A stretch of 64,000 bases of DNA from a virus. The position numbers and the translations under genes were made by a program. Under the pieces are notes generated by a model that saw only the letters and a program-made list of their open reading frames with translations, was not told where the DNA came from and searched no databases. The stretch lies in IMG/VR virus record IMGVR_UViG_3300045922_000122, positions 1 to 64,000 of that record; one strand, 5' to 3'. Shown here in pieces: positions 6,095-14,272 of this stretch (positions are counted from its first letter, which is position 1; each line of letters opens with the position of its first letter).

Positions 6095-6126
6095 TTTGCA
6101 AATAATAAATAATTATGTTATATTTG
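6095..6126 (+). promoter_or_regulatory. Bacteroidetes-type promoter
   Basis: TTTG at 6095-6098 and TATATTTG at 6119-6126 are separated by 20 nt, a full match to the known Bacteroidetes -33/-7 consensus (TTTG, TAnnTTTG). Transcription would start near 6133, giving a short leader before the ATG at 6154. Confidence 0.7.
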
Positions 6127-6153
6127 TACCCGAAAATGAAAGGAGAAATAAAA

Positions 6154-6393
6154 ATGAATACTAAAAAACACTATAATTGTTTAGGATGCCCTCAATGTGC
6201 ATCTCCTTTACATGATTCTCTTTTCTTACACGAATTAAATTCAGAAATTAAAACAGTAAAATGTGATAATTGTGATTTTATAGGGTACAGAAAAGGTTGG
6301 GAATTATTAACAAAACAAGAAGAAAATGAATACACAAAAAAATCAACAGTCGATTATAAAAATATCGGAATGGTCGCAGAAGCAACTTATTGA
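6154..6393 (+). CDS. Zinc-ribbon protein, 79 aa
   Basis: Cysteine pairs in CLGCPQC (near residues 9-15) and CDNC (near 38-41) can bind one zinc, as in small zinc-ribbon proteins that contact nucleic acid or proteins. The ATG at 6154 is chosen because AAAGGAG lies 9 bases upstream. A start at 6115 lies inside the promoter at 6095-6126, and 6136 is also possible. It is the first gene after that promoter. Confidence 0.65.
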   Translation: MNTKKHYNCLGCPQCASPLHDSLFLHELNSEIKTVKCDNCDFIGYRKGWELLTKQEENEYTKKSTVDYKNIGMVAEATY

Positions 6394-6514
6394 AGCTGGA
6401 ATACATAGACCTTTTATTAATATAGATAAAAGTGTATTTCAAAAAACAGCAGAAGAAAAGCTAAGGTTAAAAGTAGCTAAAAGTCTACATAAAAAAACTA
6501 CAGTCTCCATGTAG
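6326..6514 (+). CDS. Hypothetical protein, 62 aa
   Basis: Overlaps the zinc-ribbon gene by 68 bases in another frame. Its length and the terminator right behind it (6534-6559) support it as a real gene. It is helical and charged (EEKLRLKVAKSLHKK near the C-terminus). Function unknown. Confidence 0.5.
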   Translation: MNTQKNQQSIIKISEWSQKQLIEAGIHRPFINIDKSVFQKTAEEKLRLKVAKSLHKKTTVSM

Positions 6515-6533
6515 TAGGTTGTTTTTATCCCAG

Positions 6534-6559
6534 ACCCAGTAGAAATACTGGGTTTTTTT
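6534..6559 (+). terminator. Strong intrinsic terminator
   Basis: A perfect 8-bp stem ACCCAGTA/TACTGGGT (6534-6541 with 6546-6553) with a GAAA tetraloop is followed by seven T. Confidence 0.9.
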
Positions 6560-6636
6560 ATGAATATACTCTTATAAAGTATACAAAAACCACAAAATTT
6601 ATTTTATTGTCTAACTATTTAAAACTATTTAAAATT

Positions 6637-7158
6637 ATGAACTTATCAGAATTAACAAAAAACAGTACAAACAGAGAATTGTATGAAGCTTTTGGTGAAA
6701 CTATTAATGATGGTAAAACCAGAATATTTGCAAAACATGTTAGTTCAAATCCAGATTACACTACAGTATATTTGTGTCAATCTGTAAAAACTAGCAGAAG
6801 TGTAGATAGTGCTAATGAATTTTTCTTAGGATGGTCTAGCACAAGACTAATAAGAGCTATTCATAATGCAAAAACAGAAATAGCAGATAAACTTCCAGTA
6901 GGTTCTGTTGTACCATTTGATATACTTTTAACTGAATTTGCAGGTATTAAAGCTTATGATACACAAGAACCTAAAATTAATCCTTCTACAGGTGAAGTTA
7001 TAATGTTTAATGAACTACCTGTTTATGAACATTCATGTTTGGTAGAAAAAGGTAAAGGAGGAATTGTAACTTTACAAAAAGAAGAAGTTGCTAATGTTAT
7101 TAAAGTAACAGAAACTCCAGTTACTAAACAAGAAACTGTTCAATCAGATATGTTTTAA
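6637..7158 (+). CDS. Hypothetical protein, 173 aa, with acidic tail
   Basis: No recognised family. It is predicted alpha/beta, with a compact domain (about 1-130) and a polar Thr/Val-rich tail ending QSDMF, loosely like the protein-binding tip of SSB proteins. That similarity is weak. The ATG at 6637 is preferred to an upstream TTG at 6607, which lies in the A/T leader. It is flanked by terminators and so probably forms its own transcript, as expected for an abundant early protein. Confidence 0.7.
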   Translation: MNLSELTKNSTNRELYEAFGETINDGKTRIFAKHVSSNPDYTTVYLCQSVKTSRSVDSANEFFLGWSSTRLIRAIHNAKTEIADKLPVGSVVPFDILLTEFAGIKAYDTQEPKINPSTGEVIMFNELPVYEHSCLVEKGKGGIVTLQKEEVANVIKVTETPVTKQETVQSDMF

Positions 7159-7168
7159 AAAAAAAATT

Positions 7169-7219
7169 AATAGACTGCTACTTTTTTGTGGTTTTAAAGT
7201 GGCAGTCTATTTTTTTTTA
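7169..7219 (+). terminator. Intrinsic terminator
   Basis: AATAGACTGCTACTTT (from 7169) pairs with AAAGTGGCAGTCTATT (to about 7212) with one mismatch or wobble, and is followed by a long T-run. Confidence 0.85.
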
Positions 7220-7251
7220 TTAATACAATTAATTTAACTAAGTAAAAAAGT

Positions 7252-7602
7252 ATGTTTATATGCAAAAATTGTAATAATAAATTTAATGAAGAATATTCTT
7301 TAACTGATGATATTAATGATGAAACTTATTATTTATGTCCACATTGTAAAAAAGATAATTACATAAAAATAATGAATAAAGAGGAAATTAAAAAAGAAGT
7401 TGATAAATGTGTAAATAATCCTTACTATTTTGCTACTAATTACCTAGTAATAAAAAGAGGTAATAGTCGCATAAATTTTACAACTAAATTAAGTGAGCAA
7501 GAATTTAATAAAGCTTTTAAAGAAGGTTTAGGTAAAGATTACTTAAATACTAGATTTAGAAGAAAAGTAGAAAGTTTAATTATAAAACAAAATGAAAATT
7601 AA
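7252..7602 (+). CDS. Zinc-ribbon N-terminus, 116 aa
   Basis: CKNC (residues 4-7) and CPHC (about 29-32) form a typical zinc ribbon. The rest is a basic helical domain rich in Lys/Asn with no known match. Such proteins are often transcription or processing factors, but nothing here proves that. It overlaps the next gene by 11 bases, starting an operon that runs on through the macro-domain and rIIA-like genes. Confidence 0.7.
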   Translation: MFICKNCNNKFNEEYSLTDDINDETYYLCPHCKKDNYIKIMNKEEIKKEVDKCVNNPYYFATNYLVIKRGNSRINFTTKLSEQEFNKAFKEGLGKDYLNTRFRRKVESLIIKQNEN

Positions 7603-8098
7603 GAATCTTTATATAAATAAAGTAACTAAAATAACTAAACTTAATTCAAATAAATCATTTGATGATAAATCAGCCAGTATTTATATTGCTACAAGTAAAG
7701 AATTTGAGAATGAATTTGATAATTTAATTAAAGAAGAATTAGTTAGAAACGGAGTAATAAAAGATGAAAAAGAATTTAATAATTCTTCTGAAAAATTTAA
7801 ATTTTCTACACAACTAATAAGCATTAGAAAATTTCCTACTTTAGATAATTTTATTAGACAAAATATAGATAAAGTAGATAGATTAGGTAAAGCTTTATTA
7901 GTTAAAGAAGATGATTTTAAAAAATTATTATCTGCTATTAATTACAATCCTGAAATAAAAGTTATACATATTATGTTCGATTCTAATACTGTTTTCTGTA
8001 AAATAGTTAGTTTAAGTAAAGAAAAATTATCTTTAGCTTTAGCTAAAAATGAAATAACACAAGAAAAATACGATGAGCTTATAAAAGTATTTGATTAA
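7592..8098 (+). CDS. Hypothetical protein, 168 aa
   Basis: No recognised family. The first 60 residues are predicted strand and helix with many Asn/Lys, and the C-terminal third is helical (SLALAKNEITQEKYDELI). There is no membrane segment. It is overlapped by the zinc-ribbon gene and followed after 12 bases by the macro-domain gene. Confidence 0.7.
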   Translation: MKIKNLYINKVTKITKLNSNKSFDDKSASIYIATSKEFENEFDNLIKEELVRNGVIKDEKEFNNSSEKFKFSTQLISIRKFPTLDNFIRQNIDKVDRLGKALLVKEDDFKKLLSAINYNPEIKVIHIMFDSNTVFCKIVSLSKEKLSLALAKNEITQEKYDELIKVFD

Positions 8099-8110
8099 TA
8101 TAATAAAGTT

Positions 8111-8560
8111 ATGATAAAAATAATTAATGGCAATCTAATAAGTCTTGCTAAAAATAGCGATTTTGACGTTATAATTCATGGTTGCAATTGTTTTGGAGCA
8201 GATAGCCAAAAAGGAATTTCTAAAAAAATTTTTGAAGCTTTTCCAGAAGCAAGAATTGCAGATAGTAAAACCGCTAAAGGAGATGTATATAAATTAGGAG
8301 ATTATAGTTATTGTTATATAAAATCACTTAGATTAACTATAGTTAATTTATATACACAATATGAACCTGGACTTAATTTTGAATATACTGCTTTAGGATT
8401 AGCTTTAAGAAATTTAGCAAATGCCTTAAATGGTGATGAAATAATAGGAATGCCTTTAATTGGAGCTGGTGTAAATAGAGGTAATTCTGAACAAATACTT
8501 GAAATTATTAAAACAGAGTTAGATAGTTTTAATGTTACAATAATTAAAGAAACGATATGA
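8111..8560 (+). CDS. Macro-domain protein (ADP-ribose binding or hydrolase)
   Basis: The whole 149-aa protein is one macro domain. It has the N-terminal NGNLISLA strand-helix, IIHGCNCFGA (residues 21-30, ADP-ribose loop 1), a central IVNLYTQYEPG region and the GMPLIGAGV loop (113-121). Macro domains bind ADP-ribose, and many remove it from proteins or nucleic acids. The phage also carries an ADP-ribosyltransferase-like domain in its giant virion protein (residues about 5040-5185), so this enzyme might reverse or balance that modification, or counter an NAD-based defence. It ends in an ATGA overlap with the rIIA-like gene. Confidence 0.85.
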   Translation: MIKIINGNLISLAKNSDFDVIIHGCNCFGADSQKGISKKIFEAFPEARIADSKTAKGDVYKLGDYSYCYIKSLRLTIVNLYTQYEPGLNFEYTALGLALRNLANALNGDEIIGMPLIGAGVNRGNSEQILEIIKTELDSFNVTIIKETI

Positions 8561-10947
8561 TAGTAAAACAAAAAGATGAAATAGAAGTAAAATCAAATTC
8601 TGATGAAAAAGATTTAGATTTAATAATAGACCCAGAAGAAAGTGGGAAATTATTTTCTTTATTATTGGAATCTTATAAAAATCCTATATCTTCTTTAATA
8701 AGAGAATATACTTCAAATGCTTGGGATGCTCATAGAGAAGTAGGTAAAACAGATATTCCTGTAATAGTAGAAATAGATGAAGATGAAGGAGGTAAGTTTA
8801 TTAAATTTATAGATGAAGGTATAGGAATGTCTGATGAATTTTTTAGAAATACTTACAGAAAACTTCTAAAAAGTACAAAAGATAAGAGTAATGAAAGTAT
8901 AGGTGGATTTGGTATAGGTAGTAAAACTGCTTTGGCTTATACTTATTATTATTATGTAGATACTGTATATAACGGAGAGTTAAATCAATATGTTATATAT
9001 AGAGAATCTAATAAATCTATTAAAATAAGCAATATTAATAGAGTAAAAGATGATAATCTTAAAAGTGGTACTACTGTAAAAGTATATTTAAAAGAAGATT
9101 CTATTTGTGAAGAAGAAAAATTTGAAAATGCTTGTATTAAAGAATTATGCTATTTTGATAATGTTATTCTTAGATTTAAAACAAATCCTTATCTAGCTGA
9201 AGAATATAATAAATCTAAAATACTAGAAACAAAAACTTTTAAATACAGAGAACAAGGTCGATACGATAGTTATGCACATATAGTATTAGGTAAAGTTTCT
9301 TATCCAATAGATTACAGAGAGATTGATAGAACAGGTTATTATTGTCTAACTCCTATTGCAGTTAAATTTGAAATAGGAGAGCTTCCTGTAAATTTAAATA
9401 GAGAAACTATACTGTATAATGATGAAAGTAGAAATTTAATAATAAAAAGACTTGATGCTGCTATAGAAGAACTTACTTCTATTTATAATAGTAAAAATAA
9501 ACCTATATATAACTTTATACAATATTCTAAAAAATTAACTCAAGATACTAATATTAAGTATAAGTATTTAGAAATAGATAATTTTGGTCTCATTTTTATA
9601 GACGGAGCAGCTTTTAAAAAAAGATTAAACAGCATACAATTTTTACCTGCTAAGTTATTAGGATTTAATCCTAGTCCTAAAGAAAAAATAATACCTTTTT
9701 TAAGAGAAAAGTGTGTAGTAAAAGATGGTAGAGTTACTAAACATGCAGTTAGTATTAAAGATACCTTTAAAAATACTCCTTTAGTTATATATAAAGACAA
9801 AAATCCTGTTAATGATAAAAAATTTCTAAATTACATAAAAAATTGCTCTATTATTAAATATGACCCTATATATGCTCATGAAGATTATTACAGAAGTAAA
9901 TTTAGTAAGCTTCTAGATACAATTTTACCTAAAGTTAAAAAAAGAGTTATAAAAATAGATAGATTTGGGGATGTAAATATACAAGAAAAAGAAGTAAATG
10001 AAAATAGTATAGGGTTACATAAAAGAATAATAGCTTATAGAAAAATACTAATGAATCAGATAAAAGAAAGTTTCGATACAGTTATAGATTATGATACTTT
10101 TGAAATACCTGATTCTTGGAGAAAAGAACAAAAAGAGTTAGCTAAATTAAACAGGATTAAAATAGAAAGAGCTGAAGGTACAATACCTTGTAAAATTTAT
10201 GACGTTCAAACTGGTATAAAAAGTTCAATAAATTTAAATCTAAATCAGCTATATAAATTTACAGGTATTATAATTTATGGATTTCTAGAAAATTCAGAAA
10301 TGTTATCAAATATCTGTAAATTACTTTGTAACAACAAACACTTTTATAAAGAATCAAATATACGAGTTAAAGCAGTAGCAGTTTATCAAATAGCAAAAAG
10401 TAATGAAAAAGCCATGCAAAATTTCAAAAATGCAATTCATGTAAATTCTTTTTTTAGAAGTCCTAATAGAGTTATTGTAAGGACTTATACTGCTTATAAA
10501 ATAAAAAAAGAATTTAAATTACTATTAGTAAATCATGATATTATTTATAATTTAAATAGAAGAGTAGGAACAGCTTTAAAAAATCTTAAAGAATATGTAA
10601 GCAACAATTTAATATATAAATATGATGATGAAATACAAGAATTATTTAAAGAACTTGACGTTCTAAATGAAGTTATTCCTATATTTGACAAAAATGTAAA
10701 ACAAGATTTTGATTTTTGTAGAGATTATTTTAAAGGTTTATCTATATTAAAATCTATAGATTTAAGTAGAATTGATACTGAATATCTTGTGGAACTATTA
10801 AAAGAACAAAATAAGCTATTAAATTATGAATATTATCATAAAAATGCTGTTAAAAGTATAATAAAAATTGAAGAACATATTCCTTTTGTAGAACAGCCTT
10901 TTACAGATTTAAGAGATTATGCTCCTATTCCAATTAAAATAAGTTAA
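8557..10947 (+). CDS. rIIA: rIIA-like GHKL ATPase, 796 aa
   Basis: The N-terminus is a Bergerat-fold ATPase: the N-box with E50, N54 and D57 in REYTSNAWDAH, DEGIGM (86-91), and GGFGIGSK (116-123). A second domain up to about residue 300 resembles the transducer part of GHKL proteins (VNLNRETILY). The long C-terminal half is Lys/Asn-rich with no known motif. T4 rIIA belongs to this class and acts at the membrane during exclusion and lysis control. rIIA-like genes are known in crAss-like phages. The exact role here is unknown. It is coupled to the macro-domain gene by ATGA. Confidence 0.8.
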   Translation: MIVKQKDEIEVKSNSDEKDLDLIIDPEESGKLFSLLLESYKNPISSLIREYTSNAWDAHREVGKTDIPVIVEIDEDEGGKFIKFIDEGIGMSDEFFRNTYRKLLKSTKDKSNESIGGFGIGSKTALAYTYYYYVDTVYNGELNQYVIYRESNKSIKISNINRVKDDNLKSGTTVKVYLKEDSICEEEKFENACIKELCYFDNVILRFKTNPYLAEEYNKSKILETKTFKYREQGRYDSYAHIVLGKVSYPIDYREIDRTGYYCLTPIAVKFEIGELPVNLNRETILYNDESRNLIIKRLDAAIEELTSIYNSKNKPIYNFIQYSKKLTQDTNIKYKYLEIDNFGLIFIDGAAFKKRLNSIQFLPAKLLGFNPSPKEKIIPFLREKCVVKDGRVTKHAVSIKDTFKNTPLVIYKDKNPVNDKKFLNYIKNCSIIKYDPIYAHEDYYRSKFSKLLDTILPKVKKRVIKIDRFGDVNIQEKEVNENSIGLHKRIIAYRKILMNQIKESFDTVIDYDTFEIPDSWRKEQKELAKLNRIKIERAEGTIPCKIYDVQTGIKSSINLNLNQLYKFTGIIIYGFLENSEMLSNICKLLCNNKHFYKESNIRVKAVAVYQIAKSNEKAMQNFKNAIHVNSFFRSPNRVIVRTYTAYKIKKEFKLLLVNHDIIYNLNRRVGTALKNLKEYVSNNLIYKYDDEIQELFKELDVLNEVIPIFDKNVKQDFDFCRDYFKGLSILKSIDLSRIDTEYLVELLKEQNKLLNYEYYHKNAVKSIIKIEEHIPFVEQPFTDLRDYAPIPIKIS

Positions 10948-10975
10948 AATGTTAAACCATTAAAACCATTAAAAA

Positions 10976-11428
10976 ATGATTTACAGACAATTCGGAAAAA
11001 CAATTATTATTACACATGAAACTACTGTGTACACTTTTACAGGCGAAAAAGAACAAAGAGATTCTTTAATTCAGCTTGTAGAAAAATTCAACAATTCTAA
11101 GTCTGACAAAGTTAAAAATACTTTAAAAAACAAGATTTTGAAACTAGTCAATATAAAAGAAGAGTTGAAAAAACAATCTAAAGAAAAAGAAGTAATTAAA
11201 GTTAAAGCAGAAAAAAAGTTAATTAAGAAAAAATTAAAAAGCGAAGTAGCCAAAAACAAAGATAAAGTTAAGTTAGCTAATGATATTGAAACCCAATTAA
11301 AAACTTACAAAAATGAAAATACTAACTTAAAAAAAGAAATAGATATTTTAAAAACTGCTTTACAAAAAGCTAATAATATTATAAGTACTAAAGCTTCTGT
11401 AGGAATATCTAAACCAGGAGAAAGTTAA
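10976..11428 (+). CDS. Coiled-coil protein next to rIIA, possible rIIB-like partner
   Basis: The first 45 residues form a compact strand-helix part (TTVYTFTGEKEQRDSLIQLV). Residues about 50-140 are a long Lys-rich coiled coil. Its position directly after the rIIA-like gene, 28 bases away, would fit a partner protein comparable to rIIB, but I see no convincing rIIB motif. Confidence 0.6.
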   Translation: MIYRQFGKTIIITHETTVYTFTGEKEQRDSLIQLVEKFNNSKSDKVKNTLKNKILKLVNIKEELKKQSKEKEVIKVKAEKKLIKKKLKSEVAKNKDKVKLANDIETQLKTYKNENTNLKKEIDILKTALQKANNIISTKASVGISKPGES

Positions 11429-11439
11429 TGATAAATTAA

Positions 11440-12240
11440 ATGGAAATGGAAATAGAGCTTTTAGAAAAATGTATTTATGAAAATCCATTAGCTCTATTAA
11501 CTGTTACTAATCCAGAAACTTTAAAAATAATCAATTCTTATATACCGTTTACAGTAGGTTTTGAAATTGAATGTAGTCCTTTAGAAGAAATAACTATTGA
11601 TGAAAATATAAAAGAAATTTTTAGGAGCATACCTTTTATATTAGATTCAGATGTTAATTCTTATGGAGAAATAAGATTTCAAATACCTACTGGAATAAAC
11701 GGTATGCTTTGTCTTTACTACATTTCTGAAAATCTAAAGATATATTTTGGTTTAAATCTACAAAGCGGTATTCATTATCATGTAGGAGTAAAAGAATATC
11801 CATTTAATTATAAAGGTCTTGAAGATTACATACTAAAAGAATTAGATACTTGGAATTATAAAGGAACATATAATGAAAGAAATATATCTGGATTTAAAGT
11901 AAATTGGGTTCATTATCCTACTAGACTTGATACAGTAGAATATAGAATAGGAGAAATGAGTTTTGATTATAAAGTTCTTATTAAAAGAATAGTTCATGTT
12001 TGTAATATAACTAAGTATGTAATAGAGAAAAATTCTTATTTAAAAGTGGATACTCCTAACTATGAATTTGATGCTAAACTACATTTAAAATATCTAAAAC
12101 TAAACAAAAATTATCTTAAAAATTATAAATTGGAAATGCTAGATAAAAAGATAAAAGAGTTACTTAAAGAAGAAGAGTCTATTACTTACAATGAAGCTTT
12201 AGAAAGAAATTTAGTAAAAACAAGGATAATAAGAATATGA
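11440..12240 (+). CDS. Amidoligase-family enzyme, 266 aa
   Basis: Motifs of the glutamine-synthetase-like amidoligase family appear in order: GFEIE (residues 40-44), an SYGEIR block (74-79), GIHYHVG (110-116), ERNISGFKVNW (146-156) and TVEYRIGEM (165-173). Known members use ATP to join an amine to a carboxyl group, forming peptide-like or gamma-glutamyl bonds. The phage substrate could be a cell-wall peptide, a protein or a small molecule. The length is usual for the core. The 3D-domain gene two positions downstream hints at a cell-envelope role, but this is inference. It overlaps the next small gene by ATGA. Confidence 0.8.
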   Translation: MEMEIELLEKCIYENPLALLTVTNPETLKIINSYIPFTVGFEIECSPLEEITIDENIKEIFRSIPFILDSDVNSYGEIRFQIPTGINGMLCLYYISENLKIYFGLNLQSGIHYHVGVKEYPFNYKGLEDYILKELDTWNYKGTYNERNISGFKVNWVHYPTRLDTVEYRIGEMSFDYKVLIKRIVHVCNITKYVIEKNSYLKVDTPNYEFDAKLHLKYLKLNKNYLKNYKLEMLDKKIKELLKEEESITYNEALERNLVKTRIIRI

Positions 12241-12410
12241 ATAAATTAAGTTTTGAAGAATTTAGTTACATTATTAGAGCTGAACTAATAATTAAAGACA
12301 TAGAAATAGAAGAATTACCTGATGAAAATACTTTAAAAGAGTATTATAACAAAAGTATTTCTATAAGTGAAGTTGTTAAAAGTTTAATATCTGAAATTAA
12401 AAAGGAGTAA
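12237..12410 (+). CDS. Small acidic protein, 57 aa
   Basis: This ORF begins in an ATGA overlap with the amidoligase gene and ends 2 bases before the next start. Its end (AAAAAGGAG) supplies the ribosome-binding site of the next gene. It is helical and acidic (EEFSYIIRAEL, IEIEELPDENTLKEYY). Tight packing and good coding character support it, but the function is unknown. Confidence 0.65.
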   Translation: MNKLSFEEFSYIIRAELIIKDIEIEELPDENTLKEYYNKSISISEVVKSLISEIKKE

Positions 12411-12412
12411 TT

Positions 12413-12883
12413 ATGGGAAATTTAATAAAAAGTTTTGTATTATCTACAGTAATAGTTAATGCAATAGCAATGCTATTTGTTTTAACGGAATTGAAAAATC
12501 AAAAATCCGTAAACAAAACTCAAGATAGCTTATTTTTAGATTTATATTATAGTATTGTAGATACTTTTGAAAAAGATGCTTTTCTAGTTACAGCTACTAC
12601 TTATAATAATACTAAAGAACAATGTAATAAAGATTATAAAACTACTGCAAGTTCATTAAAAATACATAGTAAAAGTAAGTATATTGCTTTAAGTAGAGAT
12701 TTACTTGAGGAATTTCCATACGGTTCTTTAGTTACTTTAGAAAATGCAGGAAACTATAATGGTGTTTATGTAGTTGCTGATTGTATGAATGTTAGATTTT
12801 TAAGACATGTAGATATACTTATAAAAGATAAAAAGCATACAAAATTGTATAACGTAGTGTTAAAGCATTATAAAGATGGATAG
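12413..12883 (+). CDS. Membrane-anchored or secreted 3D-domain protein, 156 aa
   Basis: A hydrophobic N-terminal segment (residues 7-25) is a signal anchor or signal peptide. Residues 58-153 are a 3D domain of the double-psi beta-barrel type: VTATTYN, QCNKDYKTTAS, IALSRDLL, FPYGSLV and VADCMNVRF with D123, N126, R128 and D134. MltA, RlpA-like proteins and several phage lysins carry this domain, so it probably acts on peptidoglycan in the periplasm. A clear AAGGAG ribosome site precedes the start. The stop is TAG, showing that TAG is a normal stop in this phage. Confidence 0.75.
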   Translation: MGNLIKSFVLSTVIVNAIAMLFVLTELKNQKSVNKTQDSLFLDLYYSIVDTFEKDAFLVTATTYNNTKEQCNKDYKTTASSLKIHSKSKYIALSRDLLEEFPYGSLVTLENAGNYNGVYVVADCMNVRFLRHVDILIKDKKHTKLYNVVLKHYKDG

Positions 12884-14063
12884 GAGTTTAAAGCAAAAAG
12901 AAATAGAGGAACAATTTATAAAATTAGTCAAAAGTGGAGTTAGAGGAGGAGCTTTAGCTGCTGCTACAGGATTTGGTAAAACTAGAGTAGGGTTAAATAT
13001 AACAAAAAGATTAAAAGAAGATGAATTAGTTATTGTTGTAGTTCCTACTATAAGTCTTAAACAGCAATGGGAAGAATTAATAAAAGAACATGAGTTAAAA
13101 AACAAAATATCTGTATTTGTAGTTAATACTTATTTAACTCTTAAAGATGAAGAAAGAGTATGCAGCTTTTTAATATTAGATGAAGCTCATAGATATTCTA
13201 ATGACTCTAAATATTTTAACACAGTTATAGATATAACTAAATTTAAATGGTGTTTAACTCTATCTGCTACTTATACAAAAGAACAGTTAGAATTTTTAAA
13301 ATCTAAAGGTATAATTTTATTTGCTACTGTAAAATTAGAAACTGCTGCTTTACATGGTTGGGTTAGTAGATTTAAACAGTATAATTTAGCTGTTGAATTA
13401 ACTGAAGAAGAAAAAAAGGAATATACTAAAGCTAATAATATTATTAAAGCTCATGCTCCTTATTTGTATGGTTTAGATATTTTTAAAGATGGTAAAAATA
13501 AACAAAAATTATTAGACTATTGTAAAGAAAATTCACTAAACTACAAAGAAATACAAATGAGGATAGCAAGACATAACATAGCTAGTCAGTTAAGAAAATC
13601 TATAGTTTATAATGCTAAAAACAAAATAGAAATTATACCTAAAGTAATAAATCAAGTAGGTAAAAAAGCTATTGTTTTTTCAGAAACTAAATCTTTTGTA
13701 GAGTTATTACATAAAAGTATGCCTGATACTTCTGTTTTATATCATAGCAGTCTTGCCAATAAAGAGAAAGAAAGGGCTTTGGAGGCTATTAAATTAGATA
13801 ACATTAAAGCTATTTGTGCTCCTAAAGCTTTAGATGAAGGTGTAGACATTCCTTCATTAAAATGTGGTATAATAGCAAGTGGTACTAGTGTAGAAAGACA
13901 ACAAATACAAAGATGTGGTAGAGTTATAAGATATGTTCCTGATGAAATTGCTATTATAGTAAATCTATATGCTAAAGATACTATAGAAGAAACTTGGGTA
14001 AAGAAAAGACAAAAAAATATGACTAATATAAGATGGATAACGGAAGTAACCGAAATAATTTAA
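12876..14063 (+). CDS. SF2 (DEAH-box) helicase, 395 aa
   Basis: Helicase motifs occur in order: ATGFGKT Walker A (K35), VVVPTISLKQQW (motif Ia), LDEAH (D102-H105), LSATYT (motif III), VLYHSSL (motif IV), ALDEGVDIPS (motif V) and QQIQRCGR (motif VI). The type resembles phage UvsW/RecG-like or SNF2-like SF2 helicases that unwind or remodel branched DNA in replication and recombination. There is no extra nuclease or zinc domain. The start overlaps the 3D-domain gene by 8 bases, and the end overlaps the next ORF by 31 bases. Confidence 0.9.
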   Translation: MDRSLKQKEIEEQFIKLVKSGVRGGALAAATGFGKTRVGLNITKRLKEDELVIVVVPTISLKQQWEELIKEHELKNKISVFVVNTYLTLKDEERVCSFLILDEAHRYSNDSKYFNTVIDITKFKWCLTLSATYTKEQLEFLKSKGIILFATVKLETAALHGWVSRFKQYNLAVELTEEEKKEYTKANNIIKAHAPYLYGLDIFKDGKNKQKLLDYCKENSLNYKEIQMRIARHNIASQLRKSIVYNAKNKIEIIPKVINQVGKKAIVFSETKSFVELLHKSMPDTSVLYHSSLANKEKERALEAIKLDNIKAICAPKALDEGVDIPSLKCGIIASGTSVERQQIQRCGRVIRYVPDEIAIIVNLYAKDTIEETWVKKRQKNMTNIRWITEVTEII

Positions 14064-14272
14064 CTCCCAACGATATAAGTATAATAGAAAGCGAAATTAT
14101 TGAAGCTTGTAAACATACTAATAGTAACTTTGTATCTATAGATACTAATCAATTAACCAAAAATATAAATTATATGTTTGGTAAAAATTATAGTGTAGAA
14201 ACTATTAATTATGTTTTAGGCTTTATTTACGAAAAACAGTTTTACTATAATCACGCAATATATGATATATGA
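14033..14272 (+). CDS. Hypothetical protein, 79 aa
   Basis: No recognised family. It is a small mixed alpha/beta protein (SNFVSIDTNQLTKNINYMFG). It overlaps both neighbours (31 bases with the helicase, 11 with the next gene), so it is part of the replication operon. It might be an accessory subunit, but no motif shows its role. Confidence 0.6.
   Translation: MDNGSNRNNLTPNDISIIESEIIEACKHTNSNFVSIDTNQLTKNINYMFGKNYSVETINYVLGFIYEKQFYYNHAIYDI

Noticed and set aside
6607-6636. TTG start adding 10 residues to the 173-aa protein
   Set aside because: It lies in the A/T leader, and an ATG at 6637 follows. TTG starts are not needed elsewhere in the window.
9540-9800. Minus-strand ORF inside the rIIA-like gene, and similar ORFs opposite other long genes
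   Set aside because: These lie opposite well-supported genes and have Leu/Phe/Ser-rich composition typical of the complement of AT-rich coding DNA.
10976-11428. Firm identification as rIIB
   Set aside because: Only the position after the rIIA-like gene supports it. The sequence shows mainly a coiled coil.
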